Source of the DNA: Endothia cerciana
Lineage: Eukaryota; Ascomycota; Sordariomycetes; Diaporthales; Cryphonectriaceae
NCBI GenBank assembly: GCA_026119935.1
Contig: JALRMH010000007.1
Span: 480,052-544,051 of the forward strand
Length of the DNA: 64,000 nucleotides
Direction: 5' to 3'
Within the stretch, counting starts at the first letter, position 1. Each line of letters starts with the position of its first letter. The position numbers and the translations under genes were made by a program. Below, piece after piece: positions 22,608 to 33,765 of this stretch. The notes beneath the pieces were generated by a model. It ran no database searches. It was given only the letters and a program-made list of their open reading frames with translations, and was not told the DNA's origin.

Positions 22608-23388
22608 ATCCTGAGATACATGCGTCCTCCTTCAACAAGAGACTTCTGGACGGAGGGGCGGGTTAAAGTCGCGTGGCGGAGCGACCCAGCAGAGGGAGAG
22701 CTTCGCGCCGTGGAAGAATCTGAGCGGAACCGAGTTACAGCAGACGCAATCGGCAAACCACGGCAGCGAAGGGGAGGGGGAATAGCCGGGGCTCAAGCAA
22801 GGGGCCTAGATCGTCTGTGGTGGGCGCAGAAGAGGTGAGGTAGGTGGTGGATAGTAGTTGAGTGTCGAGAGCTGGTTTTTAAAATTTGGGAGTGAACAAA
22901 GCCCAAGCTAGAAAGATTTCGGCCGGGGCACCTTTGGCGTCGGGCCGGCCTCGCTGAGCCCGTAGTGAGTGAGCGGGTGGGTGACGAACGGGCTGGCCCG
23001 TGCTGTACAGCACTGTAACACGGCGACGACTTTGGTCTTGATTCTCTGGCCTAAGTGCATGTGCTATGTGCTGTCATTGTCATGTACACAGTGATCAACC
23101 CCACGATTCTCTAGGACGGCCCTTTCCAATGCTACGAAGCAGTCCGGTTGCCACTGTCATAGAATGTCCCAAATGGCCGCTGGACACATCCGTGGCGCTC
23201 TGTACAAGTCTCGGTTCCGAGGTTTCACAACCCCCGAGAAATCAAGCCTGATGGACAGGCTCGGGGATTCTTGAGGCCGGTGCCACCGAGACCTCCGGTA
23301 AGTCTTACATCGGGACTTGGTTCACCGAAGCATGCCCTCTGCTATGGCCAGTCTGCTTGTAAGATGGACGGAAGATCCTCCTCTACTT
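22608..23388. other. Intergenic between carrier promoter and IMP2 end
   Basis: 781 bp with no coding signal. It contains the carrier promoter and the 3' end of IMP2, both minus strand. Confidence 0.5.
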
Positions 23389-24010
23389 TCACTGTCCAAG
23401 GGCACCCAGCCTGTCCGGATGTTCCCACCACCTCACCTTGCCAGCCTTGCGCCATGGCCACAAGATGTGCGTAACACGCCCCTGGATAAGCCGGATCGAG
23501 ATTGGGCCATACATGTTGCTGTCCTGCGTCAACTTCCCCCCCTCGTCGCCCTCGACCCAGACGTGATTTGGCGGGACGCGGATATACGGGTTCGGGAATG
23601 GAGGCCGGGTGTGCACGAGGTCTCCCGGGAGCCCCACGATGCGCTTCGTAGTGAGCGCATCGGGCTTGAGTGGGTTGCTGCAGGCATCGTCATGAGTTAC
23701 AAATATCGACGCATTGTTCTGCGCTAATGAGGGCTTACTGAAATGTGATAATCATGCCTCTCTGCAGGTTCTGTGGCGCATACAGTTTCTGCGTCAGGCA
23801 CACATCGGACCACCTCGTCTCGTTGTGCCGCTCGTTGAAGTAGGGCGACATGGACGGTCCGCGGATCTTGACTATCTCAAATACATGGTCCTTGGTGAAG
23901 ACGACCACCGGGATCCAAGGAAGCGTGACGAAAAGGTAGTGTGAGAAGTCCCGGGTGAAGACCCGGGTTGAGCCCGTGAACCTCGCCCATGCTTGCGAAC
24001 CTGCTGCCAT
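23389..24010 (-). CDS. IMP2: Mitochondrial inner membrane protease subunit 2
   Basis: Signal-peptidase-like serine protease that trims presequences on the outer face of the inner membrane, in a dimer with Imp1. Exons are 24010-23739 and 23677-23389 (intron 61 bp, GTAAGC to TGCAG), giving 186 residues, close to yeast Imp2 (177). A hydrophobic anchor spans about 25-38. The catalytic Ser is residue 53 (GPSMSPYFN) and the catalytic Lys is residue 102 (TTKRIVGLPGD). HVWVEGDE and QDSNMYGPI are the family's substrate-pocket motifs. The frame is closed by a TGA upstream of the first ATG, which supports this start unless a further 5' exon exists. It shares a 407 bp promoter region with the PPR-like gene. 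Confidence 0.9.
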
Positions 24011-24417
24011 ATGTAGGAACTCCGCCCAATGGGCTCATGAGGTGGATTGAGAAGGCATCGTTCGCCCGAAGGACGGGCTTTCCGGTCGAGTTTGGTGTTG
24101 GAAGTTTGGGGGCTCCGAGGTTGGCGAGCTCTCGGGGCCTTGCTGACGTAACCTCTGCTGACCCCGAGGTTCTGTGCCGGCCGGCGGAAATTCACGTCAG
24201 CGACTTGCGCGTGGTGGATCGACCCTAAAACCTCAGCCCATTCACTGTTCAACCCACCTAAGGACTTGCAACAGCTTTTGGACCATCCGACCCCCGCCCG
24301 CCCGCCTTATAGCAATCGACGGCCGACACGTTCCACCTCCATATTGGCATGCTGCCCGTCCCGTCCATCGCCTGCTCGTCCAGTCGACAACCAAGGCGCA
24401 ATGTCGATCGATAGGCC
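24011..24417. promoter_or_regulatory. Bidirectional promoter, IMP2 / PPR-like gene
   Basis: 407 bp separate the start codons of two divergent genes, both for mitochondrial proteins. No coding signal is needed inside it. Shared regulation is inferred from geometry and function, not from a recognised element. Confidence 0.5.
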
Positions 24418-27400
24418 ATGTCCTTCTCGCTGCTCCGTGTGCCAAAGAAGGCAGCCCTGACAGCCCTACGCGGGCTCGTCATAGGCACATCATGCACACT
24501 CGTCCTCATCACAGAGGATCGCCGCCGCCGCATCAACAAAGCTCGCAACGCCATCCGGAACGCCGACAGGATTCGTTCTGCAAAGCAGTATCATTCGGCG
24601 CGGCGCGCCCTCGAGAGACATGCTGGAACCGCTAAGAATTTCGAGGACGTCCTTCCTGGCCCTGTGGATACACAGATACGGGCAGGTGACTACAAGGGCG
24701 AGCATGGAACACCATGGCTGGTTGAAGGGGGACGCAGCCCGTCGGACCAGGCTGTCGACGTGAAGAAGCTTGAGGAGGTGCTCACCACTCCTGCGATTCC
24801 GTCTCCGCCATGCAGGGCCAGGTATCACAGCCGGCAGGGCACGCCCGACCACACGCAACAGACTTATCATGGGCTCGAGGCCAGCAGCGAGTCTCCTCAC
24901 CCAGTGGTACCAAGTCTGAGGCGCCCTGTCCCTCGCGCCCGTGGCTCCCAAGGCAGCTTCGGAAACTACATGTTGTCACCGGCTGTTTTCCAGCGGCCAG
25001 TGCCAATCAAGCTGGGCTCCAAGGGAACGTTGAAGAGGACAGATGCTCCTTCTGCGGAGTTGCAGAATCAAGGTGTTCACGAGTATGTTCGGCGAATACA
25101 GGAGGCTATCAAGGTAGGTGACACGCCTAGTCTTGAGCACGCAACCGATGCGTTAGGGGATATTCTGCGGAAAGAAGGCCTGGAAGCAGAGGAAAAGCAA
25201 GCCCTTGTGCACACGGCCGCATCACTGTGCTCCAAGTCCCAACAAGCTGGGCAGATGGAGCTTGCCGCTCGGGCTCTGCACTGTCTCGTTAGGCTCAGTC
25301 CACTGGCTATAGCTGACTACTACGTCTCGAATCCACAAGATGTCATTAATCATGCGGTTTCAAGCGCGGAGATGGAGATCAACGAGTTAAGAGGCCAGGG
25401 TGAAAAGCCTAGGAGGCACGAGCGGCTGGCAGCACGCGAGCACTTGGACCGGGCGATTGCATTACTTATGCCGGAGTTTACGGAAGGCAAGCTGTCGGAA
25501 TCACGGCTTCGAGAGTGGCTGCCAGCGGCTGAGAAGTCTATGAATCTTGCTTTGGACCTCGAGAACATGATAGAGCAGGCTTCCGATTTGTTTTGGCGCA
25601 TCCAGCACTACAACGGAGATCCGCACGGCACTATCATCCGCCATTTTTTTGATCGCCTCAAAGGACAGGGAAGATCGAAGCCCATCGTCAACACGTTCAA
25701 TCTCGTGCGACACAGACTACCTCAATTTGAGCCTGATATCTGGTATGCCATCGGCGATCTCGTCGCAGATGCCGCGGAGGATGCTCCTGGGCAGGATCCT
25801 GCAAAGGTGCTCAGGCACATGGTTGAATCTTGCCCGGTTGAGCTTTGCCTACCTCAGAAGCCCCTCCGCACAACATGGGTAACCAAGCTTCTTTACTGCC
25901 ACTGGCAGCGAGTGAGGAATTTTGAGTACACACTTGCGCTGTTCAAGCAATTTGAGGAGCTCGGGGGGCTCAACCTGGTTGTTCATGCCAACGGTGTGTT
26001 CCGGGTCATGATTCAGATTGCCGTGGAAGCCGAGCAATGGACAGTCGTGGATGAGTTGCTGAGAATGCTTCAAGCTGTCGAGCCAAGTTCTTCTCAGGAA
26101 GCTCGCATCCTTGGGCTTCTCGCTCTGGCCAAGGCCAAGGTGGGCGACTGGAATGGCGTCTGGAACGAAATCAAGAGTATCAAGATTAAGGACCGGATTG
26201 AGGATGTGTTCTCGCCCGTCCTCCATGAATTCAACAAGACACATACGACGAGTGAGATGGAAGATTTCCTCAAGACCTACATCCAAGATCTGGAGTTGCC
26301 AATCAACCCGTATATGGTTAACATTGTCGCGAATCGGTACGGCGACATTCGGGACGCCCGATCCTTTGTGGACTGGTTGGAATTCTGCAGCGAGAAGGGA
26401 TTCGAGGTTGATGCGGCATTCGGCAATGCGATCATTGCCAATTGCAGGAAGAAATGGGACTTCAACTATGACGACCTGAAATATATCTACCACACACTCC
26501 AGGCGCTCAGCCCTGACTTCGTTGACAATGTTACGGAGAACGAAATGATCTCCACCGGCTTAAGGACGCATCGTCGAGCGAAACCGACTTTTGTCAAAAA
26601 ACAAATCGCAACGGTGGGCGCCAGGTTTCACAGATGGCACCTGGCTGGTGACTCCAGCGACATGCGCGTTGATATGAGACAGGCCTTTGTGACACGGAAC
26701 TACAGAGCAGTACTGTCGATCTACAGAGTTGCGTGCAAACACGGTGTCGCGTTGGACGACGGCCATTTGCGGCTCGCCGTCAGGGCCTGCTTGAAGGCTG
26801 GTGGCCGGCTGCAGACCGCACTTGACATGATCAGAGAGAGCAAGGCGAAGGGCATGGACGTGAGCTCAGCCATCGCTCCGGTGTTCCTCTTGAAGATGCA
26901 TCAGATCTTTGCTGGGGACACGTCGGACAAAGACAGTCTGCTCCGTCGAGTCCAGAACCTCATCGCCCGCTTTGAAGAAAACGACCTCAGCCTCGGGTAT
27001 ACAGCCCTGTTGCGCACGGCACATATGCTCCTACGGGCTCGCCATCACCAGGGCGCCATCTCGCTCGGACTCTCAGCGCTAGAGAAGAAGGGCATACCGT
27101 GTCCACACGACATACCGTCTTTTCAGCTGTTCATTGTGGCATATGCGCACAACGCCAACGTTCAGGGCATGAAGTGGACGATCGCGTCAGCTGTCCACAT
27201 GCAGTATTACCACAAGAGCAGCATCTACAGGGCGCTCAAGGACGCCCGCAACCTCCTGCAGAAGCAAATCCAGAGCTCGGATGTTAAGGAGGCGCTCCGG
27301 GTGGTCGAGCGAGGTCTCGACAAGGTGCGCGTCCAAAGATACAAGCTCGGGGAGGAGCGTCAGATGATAGAGAAGGTCACAATGGAGATCATGAAGAGGG

Positions 27401-27651
27401 CGGCGCTCGAGGCAGAGCAGCAGCCAACATGCGAGAGGGCCCGCCGGAGGCGAGATGACATCCTCCGGCAGCTGGAGGAGAAGGAGAGGCGCGAGGAGGA
27501 AGAGAAGGAGAGGAGAGAGGCCGAGAGGAGGAAGGAGAGAGAGGCCAGGTGGCTTGCTGCAGAGGAGCTGCAGCGGCAGAATGCCGAGAAGGCGGACTTG
27601 ATGGAGAGGATCCTCAAGAGGAACAGACACGAGGTCTCAAGTAACTTCTGA
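24418..27651 (+). CDS. PPR-like mitochondrial protein, probably RNA-binding
   Basis: Single exon, 1077 residues. The N-terminus (MSFSLLRVPKKAALTALRGL) is a basic amphipathic presequence, followed by a short hydrophobic stretch and an Arg-rich segment (EDRRRRINKARNAIRNADR). The body from about 220 to 960 is all-helical with pentatricopeptide-like pairs, for example VFRVMIQIAVEAEQWTVVDE, ILGLLALAKAKVGDWNGVWN and LRLAVRACLKAGGRLQTALD. The C-terminal 100 residues are a highly charged coiled coil (EEKERREEEEKERREAERR). PPR proteins of this build usually bind organellar mRNAs. I do not know the target, and I do not assign a yeast name because this family diverges fast. The start is the first ATG after the shared promoter. 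Confidence 0.7.
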   Translation: MSFSLLRVPKKAALTALRGLVIGTSCTLVLITEDRRRRINKARNAIRNADRIRSAKQYHSARRALERHAGTAKNFEDVLPGPVDTQIRAGDYKGEHGTPWLVEGGRSPSDQAVDVKKLEEVLTTPAIPSPPCRARYHSRQGTPDHTQQTYHGLEASSESPHPVVPSLRRPVPRARGSQGSFGNYMLSPAVFQRPVPIKLGSKGTLKRTDAPSAELQNQGVHEYVRRIQEAIKVGDTPSLEHATDALGDILRKEGLEAEEKQALVHTAASLCSKSQQAGQMELAARALHCLVRLSPLAIADYYVSNPQDVINHAVSSAEMEINELRGQGEKPRRHERLAAREHLDRAIALLMPEFTEGKLSESRLREWLPAAEKSMNLALDLENMIEQASDLFWRIQHYNGDPHGTIIRHFFDRLKGQGRSKPIVNTFNLVRHRLPQFEPDIWYAIGDLVADAAEDAPGQDPAKVLRHMVESCPVELCLPQKPLRTTWVTKLLYCHWQRVRNFEYTLALFKQFEELGGLNLVVHANGVFRVMIQIAVEAEQWTVVDELLRMLQAVEPSSSQEARILGLLALAKAKVGDWNGVWNEIKSIKIKDRIEDVFSPVLHEFNKTHTTSEMEDFLKTYIQDLELPINPYMVNIVANRYGDIRDARSFVDWLEFCSEKGFEVDAAFGNAIIANCRKKWDFNYDDLKYIYHTLQALSPDFVDNVTENEMISTGLRTHRRAKPTFVKKQIATVGARFHRWHLAGDSSDMRVDMRQAFVTRNYRAVLSIYRVACKHGVALDDGHLRLAVRACLKAGGRLQTALDMIRESKAKGMDVSSAIAPVFLLKMHQIFAGDTSDKDSLLRRVQNLIARFEENDLSLGYTALLRTAHMLLRARHHQGAISLGLSALEKKGIPCPHDIPSFQLFIVAYAHNANVQGMKWTIASAVHMQYYHKSSIYRALKDARNLLQKQIQSSDVKEALRVVERGLDKVRVQRYKLGEERQMIEKVTMEIMKRAALEAEQQPTCERARRRRDDILRQLEEKERREEEEKERREAERRKEREARWLAAEELQRQNAEKADLMERILKRNRHEVSSNF

Positions 27652-27930
27652 GGGCGCGTATGTCTATGATACCCTGATGATATGAAATGCATAGCTTGTG
27701 TATAAGTTCCCATCTCTGAATCAACTGGATGTGGCGTTCTCGTCCACGACAATCAAGACGATTCCAACCCAACTTCACCTTCTGACGTCTACGCCTCCAC
27801 TGAGACCCTCAACTCTGCCCTTGGCGGTGGCGGTCTCATTCTGCCGAGGCCGGTTGTCTGTCTGGCAGCCTCACAACCGCTGTTGTTCCAGTGATCAAAA
27901 CTAGGCGCGACTCAGCAGCGGTGGCATCGT

Positions 27931-27960
27931 CACCTCACCTCACCTCACCTCACCTCACCT
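27931..27960. repeat. (CACCT)6 tandem repeat
   Basis: Six perfect copies of CACCT, about 845 bp upstream of ERG1. Confidence 0.95.
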
Positions 27961-28153
27961 ATCTTTACCAATTGGTGGTCATCAGGCCCCAGGTGCTCAT
28001 TCATCCCCCGCCCTCGCCGTAGCCAGTCACAATTTTTCTGATCTCTAGCAGCATCCTTGCCCAACAGGCCACAACCGCCAACAAACCGAACGACATGTGA
28101 AATTTGGCGGTCAAACCATCGTCCCAAGGTCAGCTACAACGCCCAGCAATTGG

Positions 28154-28158
28154 CCAAT
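28154..28158 (+). promoter_or_regulatory. CCAAT box upstream of ERG1
   Basis: GGCCAATCAGG context fits a HAP/CBC-type CCAAT box. It lies about 650 bp before the ATG; with a long leader it could be near the transcription start. The match is short. Confidence 0.3.
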
Positions 28159-28804
28159 CAGGCGCGGCGATAGCCGTGTGGCATGACTGTCTAGGCTCAT
28201 CGAGGAAAATTCGCTGGGGGCCACGGCAGGGGCCCCAGCGCAGAGAATGCAGGGGGCGTCTCCCGCCCTTTTGGTCTCTGACGCGGTTGCAGACGAACAC
28301 CACCCCCCCAGTACTGACTGAACTTTCTTTTCTCAACTAAGTGGGACCCCTGTTTCCATTTCCACAACGGCTGTCACCCACGCAGTTGTCAGTCAGGTCG
28401 TTCTCTGATCTTTGCTTGTGAACATCACCCTATCACGCTCCTCCGTACATACCACGAACCGACCAGAAGCGAAGAGGGAGCAGCTCTGTGGGAGGAGGAT
28501 CTGGTTTTATACACGACCCTGATCTTTTCTCCGTCGTCTTCCAAACAGGCAGCGCAATTATCTACAGCGTCACCACACGACGGGGTCAACCATCGACACC
28601 TGCTGTTCCACTGGTCCCTGCCAGCAGATCAATCTGGTCTTCCACCAGCACGCTCCACTGCGGATTCAACATCCTCGACACCTCCTTGGATGATCTCGTG
28701 GACATCTTCTCCGCAAGAGAAGAACACGCTCAACAGCCCAACCCCTCGACAACGCCTCCTCTAGAACGGACCACACCCCCTCCCCCACCACCCCAAGTTT
28801 CAAG

Positions 28805-30310
28805 ATGGCACCAACGACCTTCGAAGCCGACGAGGCCTCCCTGCGCGCCTCGCGCCGCGAGAAGTACCATGAAGCCGATGCAGTCGTTGTCGGCGCCGGC
28901 ATCTTCGGGTGTGCGGCCGCCTACGCCCTCGCGAACCAAGGGCGCAGCGTGATCCTGCTCGAGCGGTGGATGCACGAGCCGGACCGGATCGTGGGCGAGC
29001 TGCTGCAGCCCGGCGGGTGCGCGGCCCTGCGAAAGCTCGGGCTGGGCCACTGCCTCGAGGGCATAGACGCCGTGCCCTGCTACGGCTACCACATCCTGTT
29101 CCACGGCGACGAGGTGAACTTTCCGTATCCCTTCACGAACGACAAGGGCGAGGTCGTGCTGCAGGCGCAGAAGAAGGTCGGCGACGAGTACAAGCGCCCG
29201 GAGGGCAGGGGCTTCCATCATGGAAGGTTCATCATGCAGCTGAGGCGGAGCTGTACGGCGCACCCCAACATATCGGTGTTCGAGACGGACGTGACGAGCA
29301 CCATTGTCGGCGAGAACGGGCCCGAGGTGCTGGGGGTGCAGACCAGGACCACTGACCCCGACACCGGCGAGAAGAAGCCCGACTGCTTCTTCGGCAAGCT
29401 GACGATCATCGCGGATGGCTACGCCAGCAAGTTCCGCAAGCAGTTCCTCGGCGTGCAGCCGGTGGTGAAGAGTCGCTTCTACGCCCTCGAGCTGATCGAC
29501 TGCCCCGTCCAGCCGTCGGGCTATGGGCATGTCAATATCGGCAAGGCGAGCCCGGTGCTCGTGTACGCGATCGGGAGCCACGAGACACGCGCCCTGATCG
29601 ACGTCCCGCTGGAGCATCCTGAGGCCGCGCCGGAGAAGGGTGGCGTCAGGGCTTACATCCAGAACGTGGTCCTGCCCACCCTGCCGAAGGAGGTCGTCCC
29701 CAGCTTCGAGGCTGCGTTGGCCGACGGCAAGATCCCAAAGAGCATGCCCAACAGCTGGCTGCCGCCGAGCCGGCAGAGCTCCAATCCCGGCGTGATGGTC
29801 CTGGGAGACGCGATGAACATGCGGCACCCGCTCACCGGGGGCGGCATGACGGTCGCCTTCAACGACGTCGTCGTCCTGGCCGGACTGCTCGAGGGCGTGC
29901 CCGACCTCGGCGACTACGCCGCGGTCAAGGGCGTGATGAAGAAGTTCTACTGGCAGCGCAAGTCCCTGTCGAGCATCATCAACGTGCTCGCCATGGCGCT
30001 CTACAGCCTCTTCGCCGCGGACTCGCGCGAGCTCCGCGCGCTGCGGATCGGCTGCTTCAGCTACTTCCAGAAGGGCATCACGGAGGAGCCCACGGGCCTG
30101 CTGGGCGGGCTGATCCAGCGGCCGTGGGTGCTGTTCAGGCACTTCTTCACGGTGGCGTTCCTGGCGATCTACCTGAACGCGTGTGACGTGCTGGGCAGCG
30201 GGGGGGTCCTGGGCATCCTGAAGTTGCCGGTGGCAATAATCGAGGGGTTCCTGATCCTCTGGAAGGCGTGCGTGGTCTTCTTGCCGATCCTGTATCAGGA
30301 GGCGCTCTGA
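28805..30310 (+). CDS. ERG1: Squalene monooxygenase (squalene epoxidase)
   Basis: FAD enzyme of the ER that turns squalene into 2,3-oxidosqualene, the first oxygen-requiring step of ergosterol synthesis and the target of allylamine antifungals. Single exon, 501 residues (yeast Erg1 has 496). The Rossmann motif GAGIFG is at residues 30-35, after ADAVVV. GELLQPGG and YGYHILFHG are squalene-epoxidase signatures. The second FAD motif is GDAMNMRHPLTGGGM near 338-352. The C-terminus is hydrophobic (FFTVAFLAIYL and later segments) and anchors the protein in the membrane. ATG 28805 puts the Rossmann fold at the usual distance from the start. Confidence 0.96.
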   Translation: MAPTTFEADEASLRASRREKYHEADAVVVGAGIFGCAAAYALANQGRSVILLERWMHEPDRIVGELLQPGGCAALRKLGLGHCLEGIDAVPCYGYHILFHGDEVNFPYPFTNDKGEVVLQAQKKVGDEYKRPEGRGFHHGRFIMQLRRSCTAHPNISVFETDVTSTIVGENGPEVLGVQTRTTDPDTGEKKPDCFFGKLTIIADGYASKFRKQFLGVQPVVKSRFYALELIDCPVQPSGYGHVNIGKASPVLVYAIGSHETRALIDVPLEHPEAAPEKGGVRAYIQNVVLPTLPKEVVPSFEAALADGKIPKSMPNSWLPPSRQSSNPGVMVLGDAMNMRHPLTGGGMTVAFNDVVVLAGLLEGVPDLGDYAAVKGVMKKFYWQRKSLSSIINVLAMALYSLFAADSRELRALRIGCFSYFQKGITEEPTGLLGGLIQRPWVLFRHFFTVAFLAIYLNACDVLGSGGVLGILKLPVAIIEGFLILWKACVVFLPILYQEAL

Positions 30311-31515
30311 GGAGATTCGTCGGTAGAGGGGGGGATTCTCTCCCAGGCGTCAGAAAAGAGTTTGAGCAGATGGGCCTGAGAGGCCAAAGGGCTCGACCCA
30401 TCGAGCTGGCGAGCGAGGGGGTTTGCGTTGCATTCTCTTGCGCAGGTGTGCCCTGCCTCCTTCATGAGACTGTAGACATGTGACACTACAGAGTTGGACA
30501 GATGGTCCATGTACGTATTTGACCGTTAAGCGGATAATATATTCGTCTAGACATATTACGAATCTATATAATACTAATGAATCGCGATGAGACTTACTCG
30601 AGCCCCGATGCCAGCATCCGGTTGACAGCATGCGAATTGCGAGAGAGGTGCATTGCAGTCCTGCGACCATGGTGTGCCGGTGACCTCACATGCCGGGTCC
30701 ACGCCTCCTCACCTGCGAACCCGGGGCTTGTACTGTACGAGCGGACTAGGTTTGGAAGCAGGTGGGGAGGAGGGGCAATGACCTCTACCAGGTACGCACC
30801 GGGAGGAAACGGTGAACGGGAGGGGGGTGATATGGTGTTTACCCATACGACACACCGCCCGGCGCAGGACGGGGACGGAACTGAGATGAGGCGACGGGGG
30901 ATGTCACATAATCAAGGCAACGGTCGTGAACAGGCCTTGATAAAGTGAGGGTGCATGCGCCTAGGGCAACGCAGAGCACAGAACCGCTCGCCTCGGGGCC
31001 TCGGACCGGGGACTTTGGAAATCGCGAAGTCATCTGATGTCGACTTGGGTCCGGCAACCCTGTTGTTCATCAAGGTGCTAAAACCGTCCTACATTGCAGC
31101 TGGTGATGGGACCTGGTCCGTTGCGGGCCCTGCCCTGCCGTCATGTGCAATTCAGTATTTTCTGGGGTATCTCTCAACTATGTACCACTTGTCTATTTTC
31201 GAGGCCATGGCCACGGGATCTTCCTCGTCACACCGTGGGATGATCGTCTGTCGTCGCACTTCTCTCAGCTGGTGACAAGTAACTCGACTAGCGGCACCCT
31301 TCATTGTCCCTGTCGGATGACCCATCATCCATCGCACGCCCTTCCTATCCTTCCCGTCGGGTAGCCAACGACTCAAACTCCATCTTTTTGATTTGGTATA
31401 GTCACGTCTGGAATATTGTCCACGACTTGGTACAGTGATGAATGCAACATCTCCGCCTCACAATTTCAATCTTCATAGTAGATGTCTTTTGCCCTGTCCT
31501 ATTATTTCCAGTTGT
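30311..31515. other. Convergent intergenic region ERG1/ALG5
   Basis: 1.2 kb between two stop codons. No gene, repeat or RNA recognised. Confidence 0.5.
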
Positions 31516-32949
31516 TCAGGTGGTGCGGCGACGGTAGACGCCCAGCATCCAGCTGAAGCGCAGGATGGCAAGTCCCAAAGCCATGTTGATACTGTCCTTG
31601 ATCAGGTTCATCTTTGAGCCATCAACCTCGTGCCAGTCGATGGGGACCTCGGCGACTCGGATGCCCGACGAGATACCGATGACCGTGCCGTCGATGGCGA
31701 GGACACTCGTAGGGGGGGCAGACTCGGCGAGCATCAGCATCTCGATGTCAAAGATCCAGCCCTCCGCATGCATGTAAGGGATGATATGGGGCAGAGCGGC
31801 GCGCGAGAACAGCTTGAAGCCGCACTGGGTGTCACGGATGCGAGAGGTGGCCGGAGGCGTCAGGATTTTGATGATGGTATGGAACGACTTCATGAGGAAG
31901 TTGCGCAGGGCGGAACGCTTGACGACGGCCTCGCTGCCAACCAAATGACCACGACTGCCGATGGCGACGCCACGGTTGCTGGCATCGACGACGTCCTCAC
32001 AGCCCTCGATGAGCTTGCCCAGGTCGGAGAACCTGGAGGCACCGTCGGCATCAGCGAAGACGATATATGCGCCGCGCACGTGGCGAAAGCCGTGGGTCAC
32101 GCCGCCACCTTTGCCGCGGTTCTTCTTGAGGGTGACGATACGCAGGATGTCGTGGAGGTTGTGCTTCCGGCTGAACTCCAGAGCGACGTCAACAGTGCGG
32201 TCGGTGCTGCCGTCGTTGATGATCAGGATCTCGTAGCCAGAAACAGCCTCCTCCTTGTCACCTTTCTTGTCGGATCTCCTAAATACCTGACGATGGTGCT
32301 GGGTTGGAGGGCTACCGAGACGCCTGCGCTTCTCGCCGTCATTTCCCGTGGAGCGGCCGAAGCGAGTGTCGAGATACTCGATGGCCTCCTCGAGGGCGGG
32401 TATTATACGCTTCTCTTCATTATAGGCGGGGATCACGACGGAGACTTCGACCTGGGCGGGCTCGATGGAGCCGGTGTCGGGTATGTGGAACGCGTCGTTA
32501 CCGGCTGCGGTAGACTGGCTCATCTGACGCTCAGCGAGCCATCGGTCAAACCAGCAGGGGAGAGTACGGGCCTCACTGATGCCGCCATCGGGTCTGGTGG
32601 TAATGTAGGTCTTCTCGGAGGGCAGCGGGGGGCGGGGCTTGGGGGCGATGATGTGGAGAATACTGAAGGCCTGCGACTGTCAGCTGTCTCCGATGCCGTT
32701 GCAGGTGAGGCTGTTTCGACGATTGGTATGGCCCATGGCCATCAATTGGGTACATCGTCGGCGCGGTCCACGGTCGTTCTCCTCGGGAGAGAGCACCTGG
32801 TTACTTACAGTGAGGTAGATAAAACCCACGAAGGCGATGAAGAGGAGGAATGAAACGTAAAGAGGAAGGGCCTTGACGGTATTGTAGACTGGGGCAATCA
32901 GCTGCTCAGGAACAGAGAGCAGCTGCGCCGTTAAAGTGCTCGACGCCAT
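31516..32949 (-). CDS. ALG5: Dolichyl-phosphate beta-glucosyltransferase
   Basis: ER enzyme (GT2) that makes dolichyl-phosphate glucose from UDP-glucose for N-glycan assembly. Exons are 32949-32809 and 32670-31516 (intron 138 bp, GTAAGT to GTCGCAG), giving 431 residues. An N-terminal membrane span lies at about 29-46 (PLYVSFLLFIAFVGFIYL). GT2 motifs are VSVVIPAYNEEKRI, IINDGSTDRTVDVALEF, the metal-binding FADADGASRF, and DTQCGFKLFSR. A basic, Ser/Gln-rich loop of about 30 residues (KRRRLGSPPTQHH) interrupts the domain between the first two motifs; yeast Alg5 is shorter (334). The overlapping 407-codon ORF on the plus strand is an antisense shadow. Confidence 0.94.
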
Positions 32950-33765
32950 TCTCAGGGTCTTGACATGTGAAAGAAAGTGGGAGGGTGATTGTCCTAGTGA
33001 TCCATTGGCGACGGTAGAAAGAACGTCGACGATCTATGGGTTATAGTCAGGTCGCCACAGGGGAGAGAAGGGATGGCCATCAGAGGAGAGGAGGTGGGAG
33101 GTTGTCCTGGTGGGTTTCGAAGGGGTGACGACGAGCTCAAGTGGGAGGAGGACAGCTCGCATCTAGATTCGGGATTGAAGCCACGGTGCATGTTGCGCGT
33201 CACCTGCAACTGAAACCCCACAGGGCTGTTTGTGGAGCATCCCCCGGCAGTGGTCCCTGTCGAACCCCGGAGGGCCCGCCCCTCAGGCCTGTCAGGTCTG
33301 GGTACAGGGCGCACCACGCCCTTACCTTAGTGCCCTACCCTAGCCCTTGCCCTTGTCCTGGCCCTATTGTCTTACTACAATCTCACCTAACCTGATCAGG
33401 TCTCGAGCTTCTTCGACGACATGCCATCGAATACCTGCCTAGGTATCTGACTGTGGCTAAGGTATGCATCTTTCCTAACAGACTCTGGCTACTCAGCAGA
33501 AACGGAATACATGCCTGGGACAGCCTTTCATGTCCCTCGTCCCCGTCCTCCAACCGCCCTTTCCAACCTCTTGTTGACGCCTGTCCCCAGTACAATGACA
33601 CCGACCTCGGGATGGCGTCTGCGCCTTGCATCTTCAGGCCACGCCTAGGACCTACCTTTGAAGCGGCGAGAGCCATTCGAGTGAGTCCAGCTACTCATGC
33701 TGGGTCGTGAGGCATCAACTTCGTCGGCTTGGCGACGACAACTCTGCACCTTATGGTACAACCGT
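32950..33765. other. Intergenic: ALG5 promoter and 3' flank of hypothetical gene
   Basis: 816 bp, no coding signal. The part next to 32949 is the ALG5 promoter. Confidence 0.5.

Larger units (their letters stand above)
27652..28804. other. ERG1 upstream region
   Basis: 1.15 kb between two plus-strand genes. It holds a CACCT tandem repeat (27931-27960), a CCAAT box (28154-28158) and a pyrimidine-rich leader before the ERG1 ATG. An ORF at 28488-28952 overlaps the ERG1 start in another frame and is not protein-like. Confidence 0.55.

Noticed and set aside
28730..30142. 470-codon open frame on the minus strand
   Set aside because: Antisense shadow of ERG1 caused by GC-rich third positions.
31630..32853. 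407-codon open frame on the plus strand
   Set aside because: It lies antisense to ALG5, crosses its intron, and has no motif. It is a codon-bias shadow.
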